From NCBI GenBank assembly GCA_963804375.1, contig CAWDQE010000004.1, positions 1-64,000 on the forward strand: a stretch of 64,000 nucleotides of DNA, given 5' to 3'. The DNA comes from JANXQG01 sp963804375. Its GTDB lineage: Bacteria; Planctomycetota; Planctomycetia; Pirellulales; Thermoguttaceae. The notes under the pieces were generated by a model. It was not told the origin of the DNA. It worked only from the letters and a program-made list of their open reading frames with translations, and searched no databases. A program made the translations under genes and the position numbers. This document shows positions 1-10,519 of the stretch, piece after piece (positions within the stretch are counted from its first letter, which is position 1; each line of letters starts with the position of its first letter).

Positions 1-3000
1 GATAGATGACGTAGTAGGCCACGCTGCTCCGCGGAGCGGAGGCCGCATTCCAGGTGAGGCTGACTTCCGGGGTCGGGCTCAACACGCCGTAACCCGACAG
101 GTTGGCGGGAATGGAGGGCGCCGAGGGGTCCAGCACGAGGTTGGCCTGGCCGGGCGTGCCGCCCACGTTGCTCGCCTCCCAGTTGATCGCGTCGTTGCCA
201 TAGTCGGCCGTGTTGACGCGGATCAAGGCCGAGCCGTTGCTGTCCGGCTGGATCGGCCAGGGGGCCGCGTTGTTGTAATTGACGTGGTCGACCCGGTAGG
301 AGAGCACGTAACCGTTCTCCGCCGCCACGTCGCCGCCGGCGCGATTGCCGATCTGGTAGATGTCGACCGTGTCGCCGCCGTTGCTGAGGTGGCCCGTATA
401 AACGCCCAGCACCAGGATATTGCTGTTGCCGGTGGGGTTGTAGCGTTCCTCGAAAGCCGCGTAGTTGCTCACCAGGACTGCATAGGCACCGGGGGCCAGG
501 GTCGCCGTTGGCTGGACCGGGTAGGAGGCATTGAAGGCCGGCGTGCCCAGCACGGTGGTCTGCTGGCTGCTGCTCACCAGCTCCATCCCGCCGGCGATCG
601 TCCATTCGCCGGGATGGGCGTTGCTGGTGCGGGTGAGCTCGACGCTGACCTCGCCGCTCAGGGTGTAGGTCCCCAGGCTGATCCAGACGTTGTTCAGGCC
701 GGCCGTAATTGTGCCGGTAGCCGAGGCGAGGCTCAGCCCGCTGGCCAGCGCATAGGTGAACGAGGTCGAAGTCGCGCTCTGGACCACGAACGTGCCGTCG
801 AACTGCGAGGGCGTGGCGCCGGAGATGTGGACGATGCTCCCGGCCACGAGCGAGTTGTTGTTGACCAGCGCGTTGTTGGCGGCTGCCGTCACAAGACCCG
901 ATGTGTTGTTGTACGTCAGGCTGGTGACGCTGAGCGTCGCCGGGACCTGGTCCTGATCGACCACCACGGTCCACGAGGTGCTGCCCCAGGTGACGGTGTA
1001 CTGGGCCTGGGAGTCCTGGTCGCTCAGCAGGTTGTTGTCGCCGTCGTAAAGATTCACATGGGCGTAGACGGTGTAGGAGGCCGAAGCCAGGCTCGAGGCC
1101 GACCAGGTGGCGGTGGCCCCCGATTCCAGCGTCTCGAATTCGCTGTCCACCCCGGCGGTCAGCGACTCCCCGACGACGGCCGTCGCGGGCGACGCGGGCG
1201 AACCGCTGACCGTGCAGGTGAAGGTGGTCGTCCCGGCCGCCGAATTCACCGTTACGTTGGCGATGGTGAAATCGCCGTCGTACTGGGTCTGGGCGGCGCC
1301 GTCGAGGTGGACCTCCTCGCCGTTTGAGAATCCCGTACTCGTGTTGTTCAGGGTGACCGTGGCCGTCGTGCCGTTGAGCGTGATACTGGAGACTGTGAAC
1401 TGGTTGGCCAGGCTGCCGTCGGGGAGCCAGCCCGGAGTGTAGCCGATCCCGTTGGCCACGTAGTAGTCGTTGAGCGAGACGGGGGAACTCGAGCGGTTGT
1501 AAAGCTCGACGTACTCGAAGTCGTTGTCGACATACCCGGCGGCGGCCTCCGCCGCGGTTGGCTGGGAGGGGTCGTACATGATCTCGTCGGTCACCAGCGG
1601 CGAGACGTAGGGGATGCTGTTGGCCGCCCCTGAGTACGTGGTGCCGGTAAGCGTGCCGAAGTTGGGCGTTTGCAGCAGGGTGAAATTGGTGGCCCCGTCC
1701 GACTTGGTGTACAGGCCGTACGAATAGCCGGGGGGCATGCTGTTGACCGTCTGCTGCTCCTGATACCCGCCGGCCAGAACGGCGGCGAGCGACTGCCCGG
1801 CGATGGGCGTCGCAGGCGACGCGGGCGAGCCGCTCACCGTGTAGGTGAAGGTGGTCGTCCCAGCGGCGGAATTCACGGTCACGTTGGCAATGGTGAAATC
1901 GCCGTCGTACTGGGTTTGGGCGGCCCCGGAGATGTTGATCTCCTCGCCGTTGGTGAATCCAGCACCCAGGGGGTACCCGGTGTTGCTGACCACGACCGTG
2001 GCCGTCGTGCCACCACCCACGAGTGGGTACCCGGTTATGCTCGAGACCGTGAAGTCGTAGGCATTTGACAGGTAGACGGTGTCGCCGTCGGGATCCAAGG
2101 CGAAGGGGACCAGGGCACCGGGATCGCTGGCCGGCGTGCCGAAATTGTAGTCTTGCGTCAAGACGTAGTAGCCTCCGGCCGCGATCACCGTGCCCGCGGC
2201 AATTTCGTACCCCAGCAGACCGGAGCTGTTGTTGCCGACGAACCAGCCGCCGATGTTGATCGATTGGGAAGTCGTGTTGTAGAACTCGATCATGTCGCCG
2301 GGCGGGTACCCACTGGGTGCAGTGGGGTTCGCCAGCACCTCGTTGACGACAACCGCGCCGGGCAGGGGCAGCGTGACGGGGTCGGCGAACCCGGGCGTGC
2401 CCAGGTACGTGCCGCTGGCCTCCCAGCCGGAGCTGGAATCGCAGAGGGAAAGGGCCTCGGTGGGGCTTTGGATCATGAGCGCATAACCGCCCCCTTGGGT
2501 CTGCGGATACCAGGAGCTCTGGTAGGTGAAGTCCTCGATCACGCCGCCGTTGGGTGAACTCAACTCGACCTCGTCGCTCACGTCGTTGAGGTGATGGTCG
2601 GCGAACTGGCCGGCAACGATCAGGTTCTGCCAATTGCTGCCGAATTTGGCTTGCAGTTCCGCCCCGTAGCGGATCGTGAAGGCGCTCAGATCGGCGACCA
2701 CCACCAGGTAATGGTTCGGCGCCAGCGTGAGCACGGGGTTGGTGCTGACATTGCCCTCGTACTCGGGGAAGGTGAAGTCGATGCCCCCAGAGATCTGCAG
2801 CCCTCCCACGGGCAACGTTTGCGTGCCGATGTTCTCGACTTCGATATACTGGAAATCCCTGTAGGGATCGCTGGTGTCGGAAACCACGTAGCCCGCGGCG
2901 ATCTCGGCGGACGTGGCCGGCAGCGGGTCGTACATCACCTCGGTGACCACGATCGACGACAGGTTCACGTAGAACGTCGAGGAGTTCAGGGCACTCCAGG

Positions 3001-6000
3001 TGCTTCCGGAAAGGACGCGGGCATTGATCGTCTCGCTGGCCGAGAGCGTGATGGCCCCGGTATAGACGTGGGCCGTCGCGCTGACCGCGCCCCCCACGGC
3101 GGTGGCGGCAATCAGCGACTGCCCGGCCAGCGGCGTGGCGGGCGACGTGGGCGACCCGCTCACCGTGCAGGTGAAGGTGGTCGTCCCGGCGGTCGAATTC
3201 ACCGTCACGTTGGCGATGGTGAAACTGCCGTTGTACTGGGTTTGGGTGGCCCCGCCGATTGAGATCTGTTCACCGTTAGAGAACCCAGTGGCCGTGTTGT
3301 CGATCGTGACCGTGGCCGTCGTGCCGCTGAGCGTGATGCTGGCGATCGTGAAATTCGTGCCGCTGACCCGCGGATCGCTGCCGTCGGTCGTGTAGTAGAT
3401 GGTGCCCGTGCTGGCCGCCATCGTGAGCGCGGCCCCGGGCGCGACCGTCCCGCCGTTCTCGACCGTGCCGTTGACGCTCAGCACGGGCGGGGAGAAACTG
3501 GGATACATCGTGTAGGTCTCGGAGCCGCCGGTGGCCGGCGAGAACGTCACGGCCGTGGCGAACTGGCTGAACATGGTGGCGGTCCGCGCGGGGAACCATG
3601 AGCCGAGTTCCATGTCGAGCTGGGTAGTCCAGGTCGCGGGCGTGCCCAGTTCATTCCAGGTGCCGTCCAGCTCGCCCAGATTGCCCCAGCGGGCCGACTC
3701 GTCGAGGACAGCCGTGCTGATCGTGTTGGCCAACGACTGGTAGATGGCGGCCGCGCCGGTCGGCGACAACGCCGTGCTCAAGTCCTTGTAGACGTGATCG
3801 GCAAACATCTGCCGGAAGTCGGGGTTGGCCAAGAGTTGCACGAAAAGCTGCGTGGGGTCGCCGGTCGTGTCGCGGCTGGTAATGTTGCTGGTTTCGCTCC
3901 CGTCGGCGGCGTTCAGGAGATTCCCTTCGCCGTCCCAGTCCTGGAAGATGAAGCCCAACCCCGGTCTGTAGAGGGCGGAGTAGTTGTGCCAGTCCCAGTC
4001 CCAATTGGCGCCGTAGTAGTTGACGATGATGTAGTCGCAGAATGACGGCAGGTTGAGGTACTGCGCCATGAGGGCGTAGGCCGTCGGGCTGGCCAGCACG
4101 GTGGGACTGGCCGTGCCCGTGCCGGCGGCATTTCCATACGTGGCCACGTTGAACATGGCGGTCCAGGGCGCGATGGTCCCTTGTTTGACCTCGAAGCCGT
4201 CGGAACTGTAGTGATAGACGTCGTAGTCCGAACTTTGGCCGCCGAAGAAGTAGGCGGCGTAATTGGAGTCGATGTCGGCCACCGCGTTGTAGACTCCCCA
4301 ATACAGCCCGTTGACGAAAAGCTGGACCCAGATCCCCGGCTGATTCTGCGTCCCCAAGGCGGTCAGCGTGTCACGGACCCAGGAATCGATGATGAACTGG
4401 GTGCTGGCCCCGCCCCACGACCAGCCGTCGTTGAAGCCCTGCCGCAGGACCAACCCCTTCGGGAAGTAGCCGTCGCCGAAGAGGTTCTCGTCCATGAGCG
4501 ACGGGCCGTCGCTCTGGTCGAAGACCACTTCCAGGCCGTGTTTTAAGTATTGAGTGTCGCGGCCCACGCCGCCGTAGGCCTCGAGGCCCGCCAGCCCTTC
4601 CCAATCGGTGGTCCCGGTGAGGGGATTGAAGTACTCCAACGAGCACGGCGCCTCCAAATCGTGGACTTGGGAATTGGAGTAGATGCCGCTGGCGCCGAAC
4701 ATGTTGGCGTTGGTGGTGACAATCGACATCGAGGGCAACGACGACAGGGCGCTGGCGATCTGCGCCGTCGTGTAGCCGGGGACCGATGACATGGCGTAAT
4801 CGGCCGCGATGTCCTGGCTGCCGATGGTTCCGTCCCAGACCGCGGGGTAGCCGATCGGATCGGCCGGCTGGGTGGCCACGGCGTCGGGGAAGACGTAGGT
4901 CTCGGTCTGGTAGGGCGCCGTGCTGCCGCCCGCGACCATCGCCGCCTGCAGGACCGTCGTCGGCGTCGTGCCTGGGATCGTGATCGGCCCGGTGTACAGC
5001 GTGCCGTGCGTGGCGGTCATAACCGCTCCGGCCGTCGCGCTGGCATTCGCGGAGGGTGTCGAGGGCAAGGTGTACGTGAACGTATTGCCGTCGATCCCAG
5101 TCGTGGTCACCTCCGGCACCGTAATCGTGAAAGTACCGTCATAAACCGCGGGGATCGCATTGGCGATCTGGACCTCGTCGCCGGTACAGAAACCGATGGG
5201 CTGCTGGGTTGTCACCGTGGCCGTCGTGCCACTGTACGTGATGCTGCTGACCGCGTAGCTGCCGGGCGTCGAGTTGTCGGTCGTGTAGTAGATCGGCGTG
5301 CCCGCCACGTTGGGCGTGAGCGTCACCTGCACAGGGGCATAGTACAACCCGTGCGTCGCGCTGAAGGTGATGCCGGCCTGGACGTCGCTGAGCGTATTGG
5401 GGGCGCCCGGCGTGGGCGTGGAGTAAATGAAGTCGCCCCCCACGACGCTCGTCATCTGGGCCAACTCCGGCACGACCAGCATCTGCGTGGCGGTCTTCGA
5501 GGCCATCAGGACCTGGATGGCCAGGACGTTGCCGGTAGCCGTCAGGCAGCCGGTCGTGGCCGGATTGAGGAAACTGGAAACGTCGACGTTTTCGTAGGTC
5601 GTGGCCTGGACGCTGCTGGTCTGCTGCGCAAGGGCCTGCGAGTTCCACGTGGGAGAGGCAGGGGCGTTGGAGCTGGCGATCTCGACGCCGTTGAGATAGG
5701 CCACGTAGCCGTCGGCGTATTGCATCTTCAGCGTCAGGGACGTCAGCGCGGCGAGATTCGGGGCGTTGAACGTGATCCGCGTGTACAGCGAGGTGGCCCC
5801 CGCTGCGGTAATGGCCGCCTGCACCGCCGATTTGACGTTCGTCGCCACGGCGGCCGAAAATGCCCCGCTGCTGGCGGTGCCGGTGAACGGCGTGCTGTTG
5901 ACCGCCAGGGGAGTGGTGGTGGTGCTGGTGCCGCCGCTGGCAGTGGTGGCCGTCGTCGCACCCACGAGAATGGAGTTCGCGTCGAAGGAAGTCACCCCCG

Positions 6001-7217
6001 CGGAACTGCTCTCCTTGGCCGCGTAGAACTCCATGGCCCAACCGCCGTTGCCCTGGAAATACACCAGGTTGAGCGGATAGCTGCCCGCGGCCAGATACGT
6101 CGTGCCCAGGGTGTCGGCCGCGCCCCGGCTGCCGTCGTATTCCATCGTGTTGCTGCCGGTGGCGTTGGTCGCACCGGTCAGCGAGGTGAAGTCGGCGCCG
6201 GTGATCGTCAGGCTGAACCCGTCGTCGCTGTTGACGCCGAAGGTGTAATATCCGGCCTGGCTGGACGTGATCGTGAGCGTTCCCGTCGACTGCATGACGT
6301 AGTTGTTCTCCGCCGCGCTCGTGCTCGACGTTCCGGGAAACGGGTTGTCGTTGCCGAAGTGGCCGTTGCCCCCGCCAGAGCCCAGGAAGTTCAAGTCGCT
6401 CTCGGTCGCGTTGATGACCGACGTTTGCTCCGAGGGCGTGTTGATGACCTGTTCAGCCGTCTCCACGCTGCTGATCGTCCCCGAAATGTTCGACTCGTAG
6501 GCGGTGCAGGCGAAGCCGGGAACGCTGTTCGCGAACCCCAGGCCCGTTGGCCCCGACGCCCACGAGGAGGCGTTGAAGCCGGGCTGCGTCCAGGTGGTGC
6601 CCAGCGTGTTGCTGGTGGGCGCGTAATACGACGCCGTGGCCCCCGCCGCCACGAGGTCCGTCTCCGCGACCGTCTCCAACGGGCCGTACGACGTGTCCGA
6701 ACTCAAGGTCGGGTACGTGAGCGAGTTGACGACCGCGGAGGACGCATTGATCAGTTGGACCGTGGCGCCGGCCTTGCTGAGATTGAAGCCCGTATCCAAC
6801 TCGCCCAGCGCGGTCTCCGCGGCTGAGCTCTTGCGCCGTATAATTGGAATCGCAGAAGATCACGCGGAACTCCCCAGGACCAAGGACCACATTGTTGGGG
6901 AAGGTCCACGTCGAGGTACTGCTGCTGCCGGTCTTTTGGTAGGAGAGACTCCAGCCGGACAGGTTGGCGGCCGACGTTGGGTCGGGATTGTAGATCTCCA
7001 GCCAATCCGCCGTGTTGCCCAACGTATCGACGATGCCGGTCTTGTTGGAGGGATCGACCTCGCCGATGATCGGTTGCAGCGACAACAACCGTCGCGTTTC
7101 CAGGCATTCGAAGCGAAGCTGTCGCCCCTGGAACAGTCCTTCGCCCAGATTGCGGCGCGGCCGCTGCGCGGATTTATTCCAACTACTCGACGTCCTCTTC
7201 CGGCTGCTCCGATACAT
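1..7217 (-). CDS. Giant secreted lamin-tail/CotH-kinase-like surface protein, C-terminus outside window, one frameshift
   Basis: Read from ATG at 7217 (AGGGGA about 7 bases upstream), the protein starts with a basic segment and the planctomycete-type motif FECLETRRLLS, then a lamin-tail domain (about residues 40-155). At about 6821-6830 the frame shifts by one base; the second frame then stays open to position 1. In order it encodes a PA14-like domain (about 6345-6000, with GYYTFGVNSDDGFSL), a beta-sandwich region, a chitobiase-C-terminal-like domain (IYYTTDNSTP), a CotH-like domain (about 4800-3620, with DGFEVKQGTIAPW), a second IYYTTDGSDP domain, three further lamin-tail domains, and the start of a fibronectin-III-like domain at the window edge. 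Five copies of an approximately 80-residue module interrupt these domains. CotH folds can be kinases, but I could not confirm catalytic residues. The likely role is a cell-surface or extracellular protein. The frameshift may be an assembly error. Confidence 0.85.
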
Positions 7218-8497
7218 CTCTGATTCCCCTACGACAGTTTTTCCTGGGCTAACTGACGCACAGATTCGTAACTAACGGCACAACCGTTATTTTAACTGAA
7301 ATCTCACAAATTGTCTTTCTGGAAGCAGAGGGGGGTTAAATATTCGCGGATCAGCTTACACACCCTGCACAAGTCGCACGTAACCGTGAACGATACCAAT
7401 GCGACACCGAGCGACCCCCCCATTCTGCTGGCTATGCAACACGAACTGGCCGACTTGGCCATCATTGCGTGAATTCACGCGGCAAGGTGCGCAACCTCTA
7501 CACGCCGTAAGGTGGAAGCCGCCCCAAGCGGTGCAGTATTTCGCATCGCCACTCCGATCTCTCCTTGATCCCGTCCGCTACAGCATCCAAGAATGTTGTT
7601 GGAGCCATCGGCGCCCGGCCTGACCTAGGGGGCCACCCCACTGAAGCAGCACGTCGGCGATCGCGGCTACCTCACTAGCCGGTTTGCAATGGCGCCAAAC
7701 CCTGTGTCAAAAACCGTTCGTTTCGTGACGCTGCACCGATCCGCCCACCGTGCGGCTGCATTTCCCGACAAACCCACTCCGAGATCGCCATCTCGTAATT
7801 CACAGAATCAGATCGGCGTAAAATTTGAGGTTTCCAACAACGAAGACACAGATACCTATGGGGGGACAGCAATAGCCACCTCGCCCCAGTGTACAGCGGT
7901 GTATTCGATGTGCCATGCCAACTCGGGGCCGCGGAAGTCGGCAGGCCGACGTTGCCGACCGCTCGACAGTCTTCCGGCTGCCCATATCTCATCCAATTAT
8001 TTCGCGACTGCTTGCCTGCGGAGGTGGGGCATCCCTGAAAGAGGTTGAGTTGTCAAGTGGTTTTCCCGTTGGTTTTTCGCTTCGTGGTTCCGGTAAGGGA
8101 CGCACGGCCCTCACCGAAGCCCTGGGGCTTCGTTTTGGATGTCTCCGTCTGGGACCCTTGGGTGGTCCCTTCTTGGCAAGGCCGAGGACTTCCCGCGTTG
8201 ATCGTTCATGGTCTTTTCAGCGAGTTCTTTTCCTGGCGACTGCACCTCAACACATCCCTTCGTGCATCTGCTGACCCTACGGCCAGCGCCCAGGCAGTCC
8301 GGATTGGACCGTCTGGCACGGTACTGTTCTATGCGACCATCCTGCGAGACCAAGCTCGTCCCAATCACACCGACGTCCGTCTGAAATTACTCCCGACGGA
8401 TCCATACCCCACCTCGGACTGAGCAAGGTCCGCAGGGATCGTGACCGAGGTCACGATCGATGCAATCACCCTTCGTTTGTCTCTTACCTGCCTGCAT
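7218..8497. other. Gene-poor stretch of about 1.3 kb
   Basis: I see no convincing gene here: open frames are short, low in recognisable motifs and present on both strands. Next to the giant CotH gene there is an AT-richer upstream region with a 6-bp-arm palindrome (TAACGG-CACAA-CCGTTA near 7273-7289) that could be an operator or part of its leader. At 8438-8459 a perfect 10-bp inverted repeat (GATCGTGACC and its complement, 2-base loop) lies 38 bases downstream of the CHC2 gene stop and could be a terminator stem or an element end; it has no T-run. The segment sits beside transposase remnants and may be eroded accessory DNA. Confidence 0.5.
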
Positions 8498-8812
8498 CTA
8501 CCAGTGTCTCACCCAGGGCGGCTCCATTCCCAACCGCTCGCACAACTCCAAGGCCGCTTCATATAGGCTCACACCCCGAACCACGGACCACAGTTCCAAT
8601 GCATGGCCGCGCGATCCGCAGCCGAAACAATGGTACCGTCCCAGGCGCAGGTTGACCGAAAACGAGCGACTTCGTGGAATTGAAGAACCATGCACTGGGC
8701 AGGGGCCGCGCCACTGGTCGCCGCGCCGCACCGTGGGTCTGAACTCCAAGAGGCGGAGGACCTCCCGCATCGTAATCCGCTCGCAGAGCAACTGGAAGTC
8801 TACGCCGGGCAT
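8498..8812 (-). CDS. Miniature CHC2-type zinc-finger protein (DnaG-like zinc-binding domain alone)
   Basis: This 104-residue protein is essentially one CHC2 zinc-binding domain, as found at the N-terminus of DnaG primases: CPVHGS at about residue 40 and YHCFGCGSRGHALEL at about 68-82 supply the Cys-x2-His and Cys-x2-Cys ligands. No TOPRIM or polymerase domain follows. I chose ATG 8812 because AGGAGG lies 7 bases upstream, one of the best ribosome-binding sites in the window; the frame is open further upstream to 9013, but that part overlaps the IS110 transposase and is low-complexity. Stand-alone CHC2 proteins are known in planctomycetes and mobile elements, but I know no proven function. Its contact with an IS110 remnant suggests a passenger or accessory DNA-binding role (inference). 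Confidence 0.75.
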   Translation of the reverse strand: MPGVDFQLLCERITMREVLRLLEFRPTVRRGDQWRGPCPVHGSSIPRSRSFSVNLRLGRYHCFGCGSRGHALELWSVVRGVSLYEAALELCERLGMEPPWVRHW

Positions 8813-9991
8813 CGTGCTGCCTCCTTTCTCCGGGACAGAGAAGAGGAACCGGTACTGGAACCGGCCGTGTGGTCCTCCGCCGCCGACAGAGCCGAAAATA
8901 CGGTTCGCCTGGGCCGATACAGACGAGCCTGCCGAGGAGCGTTGGCTGCCGAAGGCGTCCCCGAATCGGCGGCTCCCGGCCTCCAACGTTCTCCCGTGCT
9001 GAGCATTCGCCACATGATCGTGGCCGTCCGCCGCAGCACCGCCACTCTCGCGATCTTCGAGCCTCGGCGCCGTTTGATCCGCTGATACCAGGCTCGTACC
9101 GTGGCGTCCCGCCGCAGCAAGTGCAGGATCACCTGGGCCAGCAGGACACGCACCATCCGGCTACCGGCCTTGGTGATCGAGCCCAATCGTTCCGTCTCGC
9201 CGGAACGGTTGCTGCCTGGAGTCAGGCCGAGGAAATTGGCCAGGCTCCGCCCATGCGGAAACCGCCCGATGGGAGCGATCCGACAGGCGATCGCCAGGGC
9301 GATGTACATGCTCACGCCGGGCATCGTCGCCAGCAACTGGGCATCCGGGTTGGCGAGGAATCGTTCCGCAATCTGATCGTCCACCGCCAGGAGTTGTGCT
9401 TCCCACAGCCGCCATTGCACGAGCAACTGCTTCAAGGTCAAACGGTCCATCGGGCCCAGCGGCAAGGTCTTCAACCACTCCGTCACCTTGCGGGTCTGGA
9501 TGCTCTTCGTCGGCCGTTCCCACTCCAGGTTGTGGCGCCTGAGAATCTTGTGGATCTGTTATGTGAAGCTCCGAATTATGTGAAGTTAGCCATTGTTTTT
9601 CTTGCGGAGATTCCTCCGTTCTAGGCGTCTTTCTCAGCCGCGTCGAGTTTGAACAGATCTGATGTGGAGCTCCACATCAGATCTGGTTGAGCGTTTGTGT
9701 CCGCTTGAGCACGAGTCGTTGCCGGAGTTGCGTCAGATGCCGGTCGGCCTGCTGTTCCTCGCTTGGCAGCAGCACGGTCCGCACGCCTTGAACGCGATCC
9801 CCGCGGAGCAGACGGTCACGATTGACCCACAGCCGTTCACTCAAGGAAATGCGACGCAATCCCCTATGATTGGTAATCACGCCTAACCCGTGCGCGGCAA
9901 ATTCGCCGCTCAGTGCCGCAATTTTTCTTGACACCCACTGTCGCGGCCCCGGCCCACGGCCGTCATTCCAGGCCCTCTTGCCTCCCGGCAT
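8800..9991 (-). mobile_element. IS110-family transposase remnant, split by a small insertion and missing its N-terminus
   Basis: The C-terminal part (about 9559 down to 8800) reads IHKILRRHNLEWERP, then the Transposase_20 region with FLGLTPGSNRSGETERLG and ITKAGSRMVRVLLAQ, which carries the family's conserved serine. The preceding part (9991-9677) reads GLGVITNHRGLRRISLSERLW and ADRHLTQLRQRLVLKRTQTL, the region just before it in this IS110 subgroup. The two parts would be continuous (NQI then HKI) without the segment 9559-9685, which introduces stops. The N-terminal DEDD/RuvC-like start of the transposase is not recognisable beyond 9991, and after WRMLSTGERW the C-terminal tail is unlike the family. 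Both ends are therefore degraded and the element is very probably dead. Confidence 0.8.
9559..9685. mobile_element. 127-bp non-coding insertion inside the IS110 gene
   Basis: GATCTG occurs at 9553-9558 and again at 9680-9685, exactly at the two points where the IS110 reading frame breaks and resumes, so the sequence between looks inserted with a short direct repeat. The insertion begins with two copies of TTATGTGAAG (9559-9568 and 9577-9586) and ends with a perfect 32-bp palindrome centred at 9669/9670 (half-site CAGATCTGATGTGGAG). It has no coding capacity. It could be a MITE-like element or the scar of a larger element. The duplicated hexamer is also part of the palindrome, so a true target duplication is not certain. 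Confidence 0.55.
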
Positions 9992-10205
9992 CGTGAGCCT
10001 GCCGCCGTACGATTACGGGATGACGCTGGACCGTTCATGATCCGGCCACCTTTGATCACACCACCGTTTCTGCCGGCGCACTTCGCATTCTGTCTCCAAC
10101 CGGATTGACAGTTCCCGAGCCGGCAACCGATCCTTGAATTGCTTCGTTTCCATCAACCGCCAACCCTTGCGATGACACGCAGCGCAGTGTGACAAAGGAC
10201 GTATT

Positions 10206-10397
10206 GTGGCTCGCTTGTCAGGAGGAAATTGCCATGCAGGCGGCGATAATGCTGGAAAGGCCCCCATTGAGGAGCGGCTGCGGGGGCTGTCGCCGGAGGA
10301 AGTGCTGCGGGCTTTGCCACCGGAGTTTGTGGCCGGCCTGAGCGCGGAGGAGGCGGCACGGCTTCGCGAATTACTGGAGCGGAAGCAGGGTCGATAA
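10206..10397 (+). pseudogene. C-terminal fragment resembling Rpn-type nuclease or transposase tails
   Basis: The frame reads IEERLRGLSPEEVLRALPPEF followed by AGLSAEEAARLRELLERK, a helical repeat of the type found at the C-terminus of recombination-promoting nucleases (Rpn/PD-(D/E)XK family, 'GLSPEERL' repeats). The catalytic nuclease part is absent upstream, where the DNA carries no recognisable domain. An ATG exists at 10206, but I read this as the surviving 3' end of a larger gene. It lies between the IS110 remnant and selA, in DNA dominated by fragments. The alternative is a genuine short helical protein. The family assignment rests on repeat resemblance only. Confidence 0.45.
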
Positions 10398-10401
10398 GTC
10401 C

Positions 10402-10494
10402 GTGGCAGCCGTTCCTTACTTAAAAGAACCGTGGGCGGACGCCGTGATCGACATGCTGAAAGAGGCGGAAAAGCTGGCGGCAAAGGGGAAGTGA
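10402..10494 (+). pseudogene. Short helical open frame, probable gene fragment
   Basis: A GTG-initiated frame of 30 residues reads VAAVPYLKEPWADAVIDMLKE and ends AEKLAAKGK. It follows the Rpn-like fragment by four bases and stops 25 bases before the end of selA on the other strand. The composition is that of an amphipathic helix. I do not recognise a family, and no ribosome-binding site is evident. It may be the tail of the same decayed gene in another frame or an independent remnant. Confidence 0.25.
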
Positions 10495-10519
10495 CCGATA
10501 TTCCAGCTTTCGGGGCTAA

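Noticed and set aside
284..6826. Many long open frames on the plus strand opposite the giant CotH gene (for example 2591-3262 and 5006-6826)
   Set aside because: They are Arg/Gly/His-rich antisense translations of the minus-strand coding sequence, with no recognisable domains; the minus frame has continuous domain structure.
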